Assembly (NCBI RefSeq): GCF_002899825.2
Contig: NZ_PPED02000003.1
Coordinates: 266,263-330,262 of the forward strand
Length of the DNA stretch: 64,000 nucleotides
Origin: Chryseobacterium phosphatilyticum
GTDB taxonomy: Bacteria > Bacteroidota > Bacteroidia > Flavobacteriales > Weeksellaceae
Direction: 5' to 3'
Numbering within the stretch: position 1 is the stretch's first letter; the number at the start of each line of letters is the position of its first letter. Positions 33,086 through 42,265 of this stretch are shown piece after piece. The translations under genes were made by a program, and so were the position numbers. The notes beneath the pieces are model-generated. The model ran no database searches, was not told the origin of the DNA, and worked only from the letters and a program-made list of their open reading frames with translations.

Positions 33086-34810
33086 ATGACGAATTGGAAC
33101 TTATCACGAGAAAAAGAACTTAGTGGCAGTCGGATCATTCTTGAAGCTTTTCTTCAGGAAGGAGTGAAAACCATTTTCGGATATCCTGGAGGAGCTATCA
33201 TTCCTATTTATGATGCTCTGTATGACTATCAGGATAATCTGAAGCATATTCTTGTACGACACGAACAGGCCGCAGTACATGCTGCACAGGGATTGGCAAG
33301 AGTTTCCGGAGAAGTGGGGGTGGTCATGGCAACCAGTGGTCCCGGTGCAACGAATCTTGTAACTGGGCTTGCAGATGCTTTACTCGATAATACTCCCCTT
33401 GTATGCATCACAGGGCAGGTTTTCGAACATCTCTTAGGAACAGATGCTTTTCAGGAAATAGACGTGATGAATATTACAAGCCCTGTAACTAAATGGAATT
33501 ATCAGGTTACTGATGCCCGTGAGCTTCCGGAAGTCCTGGCCAAAGCATTTTACATTGCAAAATCAGGACGTCCCGGTCCGGTTTTGATTGATGTCACTAA
33601 AAATGCCCAGCTGCAAAAAGTTTCGTATCAAGGATATACTCCCTGTGATTCTTTGAGAAGTTATAAACCTGATCCTGATCCTGATAGAGATTGGATTGAA
33701 AAAGCGGCAACCTTGATTAATACAGCAAAGAAACCCTTTGTGATTGCAGGGCAAGGTATCCTGTTGGGTAAAGCAGAGGAGGAATTCCTTCAGTTCGTCG
33801 AAAAATCAGGAATACCTGTTGCATGGACAGTTTTGGGAATGAGTGCTATCCCTACCGATCATCCTCAGGCAGTAGGTATGGTAGGAATGCATGGAAATTA
33901 TGGTCCTAATGTCCTTTCTAATGAATGCGATGTTTTGATTGCTGTAGGAATGCGTTTTGATGATCGGGTTACAGGAAGATTGGATCAGTATGCAAAACAG
34001 GCAAAAATTATCCATTTTGATATTGATAAGGCAGAAATTAATAAAAATGTAAAAGCTGATGTCCCGGTTCTTGGAAACTGTAAACATACATTACCTCTTC
34101 TTACTGAGCTGATTCAAAACAAAGCCCATCAGGATTGGCACACAAAGTTTAAAGATTGCTATGAAGTTGAAAGCATCAATCTGATTCATCATGAATTATA
34201 TCCTGAAGAAGGAGAGATTACCATGGGAGAAGTGATCCGCTGTCTTAATGAAATGACCGAAGGAGAAGCTGTGATTGTAACCGATGTAGGACAACATCAG
34301 ATGGCTGCCTGTCGTTATTCCCGATTTAAGCATTCGCGCACGAATATCACAAGTGGAGGATTGGGAACGATGGGGTTCTGTCTTCCTGCAGCAATTGGAG
34401 CCACTTATGCTGAAAAAAATCATCCGGTTATAGCCATCATGGGAGACGGTGGAGCCCAGATGAATATCCAGGAATTGGGTACGATCATGCAATATCATCC
34501 GAATGTTAAAATATTAATTCTGAATAATTGTTACCTCGGTATGGTAAGACAGTGGCAGGAATTGTTCCATGAAGAAAGGTACTCGTCTGTGGACATCCAG
34601 AGTCCTGATTTTGTACAGGTAGCAAAAGGATACCATATTCAGGGAAGACGAATTTCTCAGAGAGAAGATTTAGAAAATGGGCTTCGTGAAATGCTCCGTC
34701 ACAATGGAACTTTTCTCCTTGAAGTCATGACAGGGAAAGAACACAATGTATTTCCTATGATTCCCCAGGGGAAGAGTGTTTCAGAAATTGTATTGAATAA
34801 TAAATTTTAA
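33086..34810 (+). CDS. ilvB: Acetolactate synthase, large subunit
   Basis: 574 residues, the usual size. This thiamine-diphosphate and FAD enzyme condenses pyruvate with pyruvate or 2-oxobutanoate, the first common step to Val, Leu and Ile. The catalytic Glu is in LVRHEQAAVHAAQG. FGYPGGAIIPIYDAL is the active-site opening, and the cofactor motif is MGDGGAQMNIQELGTIMQY (GDG...N). It sits between ilvD and the small regulatory subunit gene, 10 bases from the latter. Confidence 0.97.
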   Translation: MTNWNLSREKELSGSRIILEAFLQEGVKTIFGYPGGAIIPIYDALYDYQDNLKHILVRHEQAAVHAAQGLARVSGEVGVVMATSGPGATNLVTGLADALLDNTPLVCITGQVFEHLLGTDAFQEIDVMNITSPVTKWNYQVTDARELPEVLAKAFYIAKSGRPGPVLIDVTKNAQLQKVSYQGYTPCDSLRSYKPDPDPDRDWIEKAATLINTAKKPFVIAGQGILLGKAEEEFLQFVEKSGIPVAWTVLGMSAIPTDHPQAVGMVGMHGNYGPNVLSNECDVLIAVGMRFDDRVTGRLDQYAKQAKIIHFDIDKAEINKNVKADVPVLGNCKHTLPLLTELIQNKAHQDWHTKFKDCYEVESINLIHHELYPEEGEITMGEVIRCLNEMTEGEAVIVTDVGQHQMAACRYSRFKHSRTNITSGGLGTMGFCLPAAIGATYAEKNHPVIAIMGDGGAQMNIQELGTIMQYHPNVKILILNNCYLGMVRQWQELFHEERYSSVDIQSPDFVQVAKGYHIQGRRISQREDLENGLREMLRHNGTFLLEVMTGKEHNVFPMIPQGKSVSEIVLNNKF

Positions 34811-34820
34811 AAAATAAAAG

Positions 34821-35102
34821 ATGAAAACAGAACATAAAGAATATACCATTACGGCATATACAGAGGATTATTTAGGGTTGATCGGTCGCATCAATGCCAT
34901 TTTTTCGAGAAGGAGAATTTCGATGCAGACTTTTCATGTAGGACCTTCGGAAACAGAAAGAGTTAAGAAATTCATCATTGTAATCAGGGAAACTGAGGAA
35001 TCAGTTCAGAAGATTACCCGTCAGATGGAAAAACAAGTAGATGTGCTTGAGGTTCATTATCATAAAAATCCACATTTCACGGCAATGGAATATGCCAGCT
35101 AA
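34821..35102 (+). CDS. ilvN: Acetolactate synthase small subunit, single ACT domain
   Basis: 93 residues consisting of one ACT domain (YTITAYTEDYLGLIGRINAIF, then RRISMQTFHVGPSE). The regulatory subunit binds Val or Ile and controls the large subunit. Its length is close to E. coli IlvN and IlvM (96 and 87 residues) and far below the roughly 160-residue IlvH type with a second domain. The stop codon is followed by ordinary intergenic sequence, so there is no sign of a frameshift or truncation. Confidence 0.93.
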   Translation: MKTEHKEYTITAYTEDYLGLIGRINAIFSRRRISMQTFHVGPSETERVKKFIIVIRETEESVQKITRQMEKQVDVLEVHYHKNPHFTAMEYAS

Positions 35103-35144
35103 ATACTAAATCAAAATAATATATAATAATTAAAATCAAAAAAA

Positions 35145-36191
35145 ATGGCAAAATTGAATTTTGGAGGAGTTGAGGAAAACGTAGTAACAAGAGAAGAATT
35201 TCCATTAAAAAAAGCCCAGGAAACATTAAAAGACGAAGTTGTAGCGGTAATCGGATATGGAGTACAAGGGCCCGGCCAGGCATTAAATCAAAAAGATAAC
35301 GGCATTAATGTCATCGTAGGACAACGTAAAAATTCAAAATCATGGGATAAAGCAGTAGCAGACGGATTTGTACCGGGAGAAACCCTGTTCGAAATTGAAG
35401 AAGCTTTACAAAAAGGAACCATTATCTGCTATCTTTTAAGTGATGCAGCACAAATTGAATATTGGCCAAAAGTAAAACAGCACCTTACACCGGGGAAAGC
35501 CCTGTATTTCTCCCACGGTTTCGGAATTACGTTTAATGAACGAACAGGAATTATTCCTCCTGCTGATGTTGATGTTTTTCTGGTAGCTCCTAAAGGTTCA
35601 GGAACTTCATTGAGAAGGATGTTTCTTCAGGACAGAGGTTTAAACAGCAGTTTTGCTGTATATCAGGATGCTACAGGAAAAGCAAGAGAACGGGTAACGG
35701 CTCTGGGAATTGCCATCGGAAGCGGATATCTGTTTGAAACTGATTTTAAAAAAGAAGTATACAGTGATCTTGCAGGAGAAAGAGGAACGTTGATGGGAGC
35801 TGTACAGGGGATATTTGCCGCTCAATATGATGTTTTAAGAAAAAATGGGCACAGTCCTTCGGAAGCATTTAACGAAACAGTGGAGGAGCTTACCCAGTCT
35901 TTAATGCCATTGGTAGCAGAAAACGGAATGGATTGGATGTATGCGAACTGCAGTACAACAGCTCAGAGAGGAGCATTAGACTGGTGGAAACGCTTCAGAG
36001 ATGCTACATCTCCTTTATTTGAAGAATTGTATGATAATGTAGCGCAGGGAAATGAAGCACAACGTTCCATTGATAGCAATAGCAAACCGGACTACAGAGA
36101 AAAACTGGAAGTCGAGTTGACTGAGCTTAGAGACAGTGAAATGTGGCAGGCTGGAAAAACCGTACGCAGCCTGCGACCGGAGAACAACTAA
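35145..36191 (+). CDS. ilvC: Ketol-acid reductoisomerase
   Basis: 348 residues, class I size. It isomerises and reduces acetolactate or acetohydroxybutanoate with NADPH and Mg2+. The dinucleotide motif is VAVIGYGVQGPGQALNQKDNG; the phosphate-binding loop is GQRKNSKSW. The metal-binding Asp/Glu are in YSDLAGERGTLMGA and LFEELYDNV. The catalytic segment has FSHGFGI and APKGSGTSLRRMF. The insert-containing nucleotide loop (ALNQKDNG) recalls plant and fungal enzymes and seems normal for Bacteroidetes. Confidence 0.96.
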   Translation: MAKLNFGGVEENVVTREEFPLKKAQETLKDEVVAVIGYGVQGPGQALNQKDNGINVIVGQRKNSKSWDKAVADGFVPGETLFEIEEALQKGTIICYLLSDAAQIEYWPKVKQHLTPGKALYFSHGFGITFNERTGIIPPADVDVFLVAPKGSGTSLRRMFLQDRGLNSSFAVYQDATGKARERVTALGIAIGSGYLFETDFKKEVYSDLAGERGTLMGAVQGIFAAQYDVLRKNGHSPSEAFNETVEELTQSLMPLVAENGMDWMYANCSTTAQRGALDWWKRFRDATSPLFEELYDNVAQGNEAQRSIDSNSKPDYREKLEVELTELRDSEMWQAGKTVRSLRPENN

Positions 36192-36203
36192 TCTATTAAA
36201 AAA

Positions 36204-37466
36204 ATGATGAAGGAAGAAATAAGTTCCTCCGTTTTGGAGAAGGTCTGCAAAGCGGAGGAGCGTCTTAAAAATGTTATCGTAAAAACACCGCTGGCAGTTA
36301 ATAATAATCTGTCATTTCTGTATCAGGCCAATATCATGTTTAAAAGGGAGGACCTGCAAAGGGTAAGATCTTATAAAATCAGGGGAGCCTATAATAAAAT
36401 GGCTACCATATCTCCTGAAAGTCTGGTCAAAGGAGTTGTTTGTGCAAGTGCAGGGAATCATGCTCAGGGGGTAGCATTTGCCTGTCATGCGATGAAAGTG
36501 AAGGGAACTATTTTCATGCCTTTACCGACACCGGGGCAAAAACTGGAACAGGTAAGAATGTTTGGAGGTAATTATATTGACGTTGTTCTTTACGGAGATA
36601 CTTTCGATGAGGCTAAAGATGCTGCGCTGAGGTTTTGTAAAGATCATGAAGGTGTATTTATTCATCCCTTCGATGACCCTGCCATTATTGAAGGTCAGGC
36701 GACTGTAGCGATGGAAATTCTTGAGCAGTCGGAGCAACCGATAGATTATTTGTTTGTGCCAGTTGGCGGGGGAGGACTGGCGGCAGGAATTTGCTCTGTC
36801 TTTCAGGAATTGTCTCCCAAAACAAAAATCGTTGGAGTAGAACCTGCTGCCGCTGCCAGTATGAAAAAGGCAATGGAAAAAGGCAAACCTGTATTGCTGG
36901 AGAAGATCAGTCGTTTTGTTGATGGAGCTGCAGTACAGCAGGTGGGCAATCTTACCTTTGAGCGATGCAAGGATGCATTGTACCAAATGGCCACAGTAGA
37001 GGAAGGATTGGTTTGCGAAACGATCTTATCCCTATACAATAAAGATGCTATCGTTGTTGAGCCGGCAGGAGCACTTTCTGTTGCGGCACTGGGAAAGTAC
37101 AAAAATGAAATAAAAGGTAAAAACGTAGTGTGCGTGATCAGCGGAAGCAATAATGACATTACCCGTATGGAAGAGATTAAAGAAAAAGCTCTTTTGTATG
37201 CAGGATTGAAACATTATTTTCTGGTTAGATTTCCACAACGTCCCGGAGCACTGAAAACTTTTGTAATGGATGTACTGGGACCTGATGATGATATCACTTA
37301 TTTTGAATATACCCAGAAAAATTCAAAAGAAAAAGGAATTGCTGTTGTAGGAATTGCTTTGAAACAAAACGGAGATTTTACTCCATTGATCCGTAAAATG
37401 AAAAAGTACGACTTCTTTGTCAATTATTTGAACAATGACCCATCTTTGATGAATCTTCTTATTTGA
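36204..37466 (+). CDS. ilvA: Threonine dehydratase, biosynthetic
   Basis: 420 residues. It deaminates Thr to 2-oxobutanoate, the entry to Ile synthesis, with pyridoxal phosphate. The Schiff-base Lys is in RVRSYKIRGAYNKM, and the phosphate-binding glycines in LFVPVGGGGLAAGICSVF. CASAGNHAQGVAFACHAM is the substrate loop. A single ACT-like domain (about 325-420, starting FLVRFPQRPGALKTFVMDVLG) gives feedback regulation by Ile. The gene closes the ilv operon. There are no leu genes in the window. Confidence 0.95.
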   Translation: MMKEEISSSVLEKVCKAEERLKNVIVKTPLAVNNNLSFLYQANIMFKREDLQRVRSYKIRGAYNKMATISPESLVKGVVCASAGNHAQGVAFACHAMKVKGTIFMPLPTPGQKLEQVRMFGGNYIDVVLYGDTFDEAKDAALRFCKDHEGVFIHPFDDPAIIEGQATVAMEILEQSEQPIDYLFVPVGGGGLAAGICSVFQELSPKTKIVGVEPAAAASMKKAMEKGKPVLLEKISRFVDGAAVQQVGNLTFERCKDALYQMATVEEGLVCETILSLYNKDAIVVEPAGALSVAALGKYKNEIKGKNVVCVISGSNNDITRMEEIKEKALLYAGLKHYFLVRFPQRPGALKTFVMDVLGPDDDITYFEYTQKNSKEKGIAVVGIALKQNGDFTPLIRKMKKYDFFVNYLNNDPSLMNLLI

Positions 37467-37870
37467 GAAGGTTTGAAGCTGGGAGAGAGAAGTTGGAAGT
37501 TACTGTTAGCTGTAAGACCTTTGGATGTGCGCAATTACCAAATAGGTGTCTGAACTCAATTAAGAATACTTTCAATGACTCCGGAAATTGTAGCGTAAAG
37601 AAAATGAACTCTGTGAACGTTAAAAAAAGGCTCTTATGTTTGAGTGCCGGACAAAACCATTTAGAGATCGTGACGTTAGAAAGAAGATTTTTTAACCCAA
37701 TCATCTGCCGGATCAGCTAATCAGCGAGAGGTTTATTCCTATTTCTGAAACTTGTTCAATTTAAATAATAAGTATGATCAACGAGATCTCTTTAATTCAT
37801 TCATTTGCTGAATTTACTTACTCTTCAGGAGTTTATTCGGTAAATTCATGATTCTAAAAACACAAAGATG
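37467..37870. other. Intergenic region after ilvA
   Basis: About 400 bases with no gene I can support. An 85-codon ORF (37463-37720, plus) overlaps the ilvA end and has no recognisable features. The sequence begins with a GA-rich tract like those in other intergenic regions here. Confidence 0.45.
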
Positions 37871-37904
37871 AAAAAAGCTTCACAAATTTTTGTGAAGCTT
37901 TTTA
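37871..37904. terminator. Bidirectional terminator between ilvA and the M28 peptidase gene
   Basis: AAAAAGCTTCACAAA and TTTGTGAAGCTTTTT form a near-perfect hairpin with A- and T-tracts, ending directly at the stop codon of the minus-strand peptidase gene. Confidence 0.88.
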
Positions 37905-37905
37905 T

Positions 37906-39375
37906 TTATCGTTCAAGCGAAAAGTTAGAGATAACCTTCGGACGTTCGGTCTCATTGGCCACTTTCCAGGATGTTCTGTACATCCATTCAGTCATTTTAT
38001 AAAGCTTTTTATAGTTGATGTTTTCAGATTCATCCTGTGGGGTATGATACTGATCATGCAACACGCTGGTAAAGAATAGGGCAGGAATTCCGATTTTAGC
38101 ATACGGAAGATGATCACTTCTGAAATAAAAATACTCAGCATGATTTGGAGAATCCCAATCTTTTAAATATTTGAATTTTGTACTTTCATTATTGGCGTCT
38201 TCAGCCATTTTCACCAATTCTTCAGAGTTTTTATGGGGCGAATTTCCACCCAGTAAAGCCGCTTCATTATTATCATTTCTTCCAATCATATCACCGTTTA
38301 GAACAGCTACGATTTTTTCTTTCGGAACAACAGGATGAGCTGCATGCCATCTTGATCCAAGTAAGCCCCTTTCTTCAGCTCCATGGAAAACAAACAAAAC
38401 ACTTCTTTTTCCAGGTTGCTTTTTATAAGCTCTGGCCATAGCAAGCATCGCCACACAGGTACTTGCATTGTCATCAGCTCCGTTGTAGATGGTATCATTT
38501 TTTACTGGATGTCTGATTCCGTCATGATCCTGATGTCCGCTTAATAAAACGTATTCATCTTTAAGAGCCGGATCCGTACCTTCTATCTTTCCAATGATAT
38601 TTACTGAAGGGTATTTGTAAGTCTCCGTCATAAGGTTCAATGAAATCTTAGGATTATTTTTTACCCAGTTTGCATTTTCCCTTTTGATCCATAGAACAGG
38701 AATATTATTGGTTATTTTCTCTCTTAAACCTTCCACTCCATAGGTACCTCTTGTCATTTGAGGAAGAACTTCTACCCAGCTTTTTTCGGAAATATCGTCT
38801 GTAATAAAGATGATGGCTTTTGCTCCCAGTTCATAGGCTTTATTATAATACTTAGTTCGTACAAATCCGGGATACCTTCTTACAAAAAGAGTCATATCCT
38901 TATCAATGTTTTTATCAGAAGCATTGATGGCAAGCACTTTCCCTTTAATATTTAATGTAGAAAGATTTTCAGGTTCAGTATTTCCGGCATACACAATTTC
39001 AGCCTCTACAGACATGTTGACCGGTTCTGCAACCAGGAAATCTTTCCATAATTTCAGGTTGTTATCACCAATCTTAAGACTGCTTTGAGGAGTAACCTGA
39101 TGCCTGTACATTTCAAAAACCTGGAAAAAGGTTCCGTGATCACCGGCTGGTTTCATTCCTGCTTCCTTAGCTTTATCTGCCAGCCACATCGATACTTTCA
39201 GCTCATCTAAAGTTCCTGCTTCACGGCCCCAGAACTGATCTGCTGCCAATTCATACATATCCTTTCTGAGATCGGATTCTTTGATAGCAGAAACCAGCGG
39301 CTTTTTGTAGTTCTGAGCATTTCCGATACTGAATAAAAATAAGCTCAGTACAGAAAAAATATAGTTTTTGTTCAT
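37906..39375 (-). CDS. M28-family zinc metallopeptidase, exported
   Basis: 489 residues. A signal peptide (MNKNYIFSVLSLFLFSIGNAQ, cut after NAQ) leads to a protein with a PA-like insert (about 130-240) and an M28 catalytic domain (about 255-480). The two-zinc ligands are visible: His in LSGHQDHDG, Asp in NGADDNAST, Glu-Glu in HGAEERGLLGS, Asp in LNGDMIGRND, and the last His in VLHDQYHTPQDE. It is probably a periplasmic or secreted aminopeptidase. It is the second gene after a small 78-codon gene, 7 bases apart. Confidence 0.93.
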   Translation of the reverse strand: MNKNYIFSVLSLFLFSIGNAQNYKKPLVSAIKESDLRKDMYELAADQFWGREAGTLDELKVSMWLADKAKEAGMKPAGDHGTFFQVFEMYRHQVTPQSSLKIGDNNLKLWKDFLVAEPVNMSVEAEIVYAGNTEPENLSTLNIKGKVLAINASDKNIDKDMTLFVRRYPGFVRTKYYNKAYELGAKAIIFITDDISEKSWVEVLPQMTRGTYGVEGLREKITNNIPVLWIKRENANWVKNNPKISLNLMTETYKYPSVNIIGKIEGTDPALKDEYVLLSGHQDHDGIRHPVKNDTIYNGADDNASTCVAMLAMARAYKKQPGKRSVLFVFHGAEERGLLGSRWHAAHPVVPKEKIVAVLNGDMIGRNDNNEAALLGGNSPHKNSEELVKMAEDANNESTKFKYLKDWDSPNHAEYFYFRSDHLPYAKIGIPALFFTSVLHDQYHTPQDESENINYKKLYKMTEWMYRTSWKVANETERPKVISNFSLER

Positions 39376-39382
39376 TTGCTTT

Positions 39383-39619
39383 TTAATTCGGATTAGTCAG
39401 TTTATCTGAGAATTGCTTTGAGAATTCTTTTCTGTCTTCTTCCAGTTTTTCAGGAGTAGAAGGCAAAATATAATTAAAAAGGATTTTATCTTCGTTATCC
39501 AGAAAAATGATTTCCTTCTCGTTTCCATCCATCATTTGGGAAAATATTGCCCACATGGAAGTGTCTTTTAATTTTAATAATTCAAAAAACTGTTCTGCTT
39601 TTATTTCTATTTTTTGCAT
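39383..39619 (-). CDS. Small protein of unknown function
   Basis: 78 residues, cytoplasmic by composition, helical with an acidic middle (EKEIIFLDNEDKILFNYILP). It lies 7 bases before the M28 peptidase gene and 43 bases after the DUF5686 gene, so it appears to be translated within one operon. I do not recognise a family. Clean start, stop and spacing support it as a real gene. Confidence 0.7.
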   Translation of the reverse strand: MQKIEIKAEQFFELLKLKDTSMWAIFSQMMDGNEKEIIFLDNEDKILFNYILPSTPEKLEEDRKEFSKQFSDKLTNPN

Positions 39620-39662
39620 GAGATGTTATTGTATAATGAATAATGGGGGTAAAAGGGGGCAA

Positions 39663-42062
39663 TTAGAATTCTAAGAATTTAAGCTTAAATTGAATAGCAA
39701 AATTCTGTTTGAAATTCGGAGTTGCGTAATATCCCACTCTGTAAAAGAATCCCAGATTGAAATAGCTGGAAAGGAAATTGTTCCATTCCAATCCGACTTC
39801 CTGATACAGATGGTCCAGTTTTCTGAATTTGAACTGGTGGTATTCAGGATGTTTCATATCACCGATGGTTCCACGGAGTACAAAATCAAAGCTGGAAACG
39901 TTATGTCCGAAACTTTTGAAGTAAAATGGAAGTCTGTGGGTGAAATAATAGGCTACAAATCTGTCGTTATAATACTTTCCGCCTTCCAGTGTAGCAAAAC
40001 CCAGGAAAGAAGTAAGGTTGAAATTAAAATCTTTACCCGGTGATGCAAGGCCGTTCATGGTAAAGTTCTTCCAGATAGGAGCTTCTCCCAACACCATTCC
40101 TCCATATAATCTGAAACCGGTTGTTCCGATAGGTGTTTTAAAATTATAAAGAAAAAGGGCATCAAAACGGGAATAATTGAAATTTCCACCCAATGCTTTG
40201 TAACTTTGTTCGTAATTAAAATACAACTCAGGATATTTCTGATCAATCAGAGATTTACCCTGTGGTGTCATGATATTGGTAGAATTCGGAGAATATTTTA
40301 AGGTGAATAATGTATTAAAGTTCTTAAATGAAGACCCTGCATTTCTAAACTGGTAATCAAACTCAGCTTCCTCAATATTTCTTCTCGCTGCAAAAGCAAG
40401 AGTAAGCCCATTGGTCACATCATTAAGGTAGGATAGGGAAGCGCCTTTAAAATGAAAATATTTATCATTGTTTAGGTTATTCCCGAAATTCATCATCCTC
40501 ATTTTGAAGGTCCAGAGTCTTCTGTAGAACTCTCCCGAAGCTGTTACATCATCATAAAATTCAAATCTGAAGAATGAATTTTTCTTCAGAGTGGTCTTTA
40601 TGTCAAGTCCCATCCCATATTTCCATCTTCTGTCTTTTACTCCATAGGCAAAATAATAATCAGGAGAGAAATAGGGATTGAAGTTTTCATTCATTTTAGC
40701 CTTTAACCCTAATCTGAATCCTTCATACGAGTTGTAATTAACAATCTCATCAACGGCAAAATCCACTGAATTCACTCTGATCTGCCCGTTAAGAAGCCCT
40801 GAAATAATCTGGGCTTTGCTGTCAATTTTATATTTTTTACCTAAACTGTCAATTGTTTTATAGGTATTTCTTTCTCTTTCCGTCAAAGGATCTGTTCTGT
40901 AATGTTCAAGAGAATGCCCGTCTATACTTTTTATATCAAAAGTATATCCTTTAAATTCCTTAGGATCTTCTTCGATAGGAGATTGAAAATCAAAATATTT
41001 TGAGGTCAGAAAAGCATAGGTACCAAAGCTCTTTTTGTCTTTCTTTTCGTTGTGGTCCTTATCCCCCATAGCCATTTTACCCATTTTAAGCTTAGCTGTT
41101 TCATGGGCCAGGAACCATTTATTATTGTAAAACACCCATGTACTGGTAATAATACCGTCATTCTTGTTTTTACTGAAATTTTCAATCTTTTTAACTCCGT
41201 ACGTTTCAGTATCTACGTAAATGGCACCATTGTATTTCCTTTTTTTGTCCATTTTTTTGTAGTTCACTTCGCGGAAGCGTATGACAAAGTTTTTCCTTCC
41301 GTCAAGTTCTATCGTATCTGAAAGAAAGAATCTGTACAATCCTCTGTTTTCTTGCTTAAGCTGTTCAGGAACCACATCCCTGTTGCTTTGCTGTAGAGCA
41401 ATCATTTCATAAACCGGTTGCTTCAGCCCTGAAATTCTGTTGTCCAGAATATTAATTTTTTCACCGTATTTTTTTGAATATAAAAACTCCTGAGCCCTTT
41501 CCCAAAGGAAGAGTTTGCTTTTTGAAAATATCTTTCTGGCATTGCTGTTGTTTAATGAATCTTTCTCCCTTTTTTTCTTGAAAAGGTTCATGTCATTAAA
41601 ATACTGGTTGAATTGGGTAAGACTATCCTGATCAATATCCAAAGATACTTTCTCGTAGGATTTGTAAGAATAAGAACCCAAACTTTTAGGAGAATTCTGA
41701 TTGAATAACCTGTTTACTTTTTTGAGAATCTCTAAAGCCCTTGGATCGCTTTTATCTTCAATAACTACCGTCTCAATAGCGGTGGTATTCTTCACAGATT
41801 TTTTAAGCAGTGAAACCTCAATACTGCTGTCCACTGAAGCTGTTTCCTTTTGATAGGCGTCTGCTTCAATATCAATGTTTTTACAGGTCGTCTTAAATTC
41901 AAGAACTCCCTGTGCATTGGTGTAGCCCAGAATAGTACCGTCACAAGATATTTTAACGTTAGAGACGGGCTTATGATTGGTGTCATCAACAACTTTAATT
42001 TTCGATTGTGAATAACCCAAAAAGCAAATCAGGAAAAAAAATAATAATAAACCTCTTTTCAT
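39663..42062 (-). CDS. DUF5686-type outer-membrane protein with carboxypeptidase-like N-terminal domain
   Basis: 799 residues. A signal peptide (about 1-18) is followed by a carboxypeptidase-regulatory-like beta-sandwich (about 20-90; DDTNHKPVSNVKISCDGTIL, GYTNAQGVLEFKTTC). The remaining 700 residues match the DUF5686 pattern: a central soluble part, then a long C-terminal region of amphipathic strands rich in Tyr/Phe and ending in F (FKLKFLEF), consistent with an outer-membrane barrel. Known members have no firm function. It leads the group with the 78-codon gene and the M28 peptidase. Confidence 0.87.
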   Translation of the reverse strand: MKRGLLLFFFLICFLGYSQSKIKVVDDTNHKPVSNVKISCDGTILGYTNAQGVLEFKTTCKNIDIEADAYQKETASVDSSIEVSLLKKSVKNTTAIETVVIEDKSDPRALEILKKVNRLFNQNSPKSLGSYSYKSYEKVSLDIDQDSLTQFNQYFNDMNLFKKKREKDSLNNSNARKIFSKSKLFLWERAQEFLYSKKYGEKINILDNRISGLKQPVYEMIALQQSNRDVVPEQLKQENRGLYRFFLSDTIELDGRKNFVIRFREVNYKKMDKKRKYNGAIYVDTETYGVKKIENFSKNKNDGIITSTWVFYNNKWFLAHETAKLKMGKMAMGDKDHNEKKDKKSFGTYAFLTSKYFDFQSPIEEDPKEFKGYTFDIKSIDGHSLEHYRTDPLTERERNTYKTIDSLGKKYKIDSKAQIISGLLNGQIRVNSVDFAVDEIVNYNSYEGFRLGLKAKMNENFNPYFSPDYYFAYGVKDRRWKYGMGLDIKTTLKKNSFFRFEFYDDVTASGEFYRRLWTFKMRMMNFGNNLNNDKYFHFKGASLSYLNDVTNGLTLAFAARRNIEEAEFDYQFRNAGSSFKNFNTLFTLKYSPNSTNIMTPQGKSLIDQKYPELYFNYEQSYKALGGNFNYSRFDALFLYNFKTPIGTTGFRLYGGMVLGEAPIWKNFTMNGLASPGKDFNFNLTSFLGFATLEGGKYYNDRFVAYYFTHRLPFYFKSFGHNVSSFDFVLRGTIGDMKHPEYHQFKFRKLDHLYQEVGLEWNNFLSSYFNLGFFYRVGYYATPNFKQNFAIQFKLKFLEF

Positions 42063-42265
42063 GGGGAAAAACTAGGTCAAAAATAATCATATTTATTCTG
42101 CTGGAAAAGTTTTTAACATAGTATAACATTGATTTAATCTAATTTATCAATGGAAAAATTGAACCAGGAAAAATTGCCTGACGAGATTCTCAGGTGAATG
42201 TATTAGGTTTGGCTTTTGTTTTACAGAGATGATAATGATCCGACTCATCATAACTTCCGGTTTCT

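Noticed and set aside
34821..35102. ilvN as a truncated pseudogene
   Set aside because: 93 residues is normal for single-ACT small subunits such as E. coli IlvN and IlvM, and there is no frame-shifted remainder downstream.
37463..37720. 85-codon ORF overlapping the end of ilvA
   Set aside because: No recognisable motif, overlaps a firm gene and its composition resembles decayed intergenic sequence.
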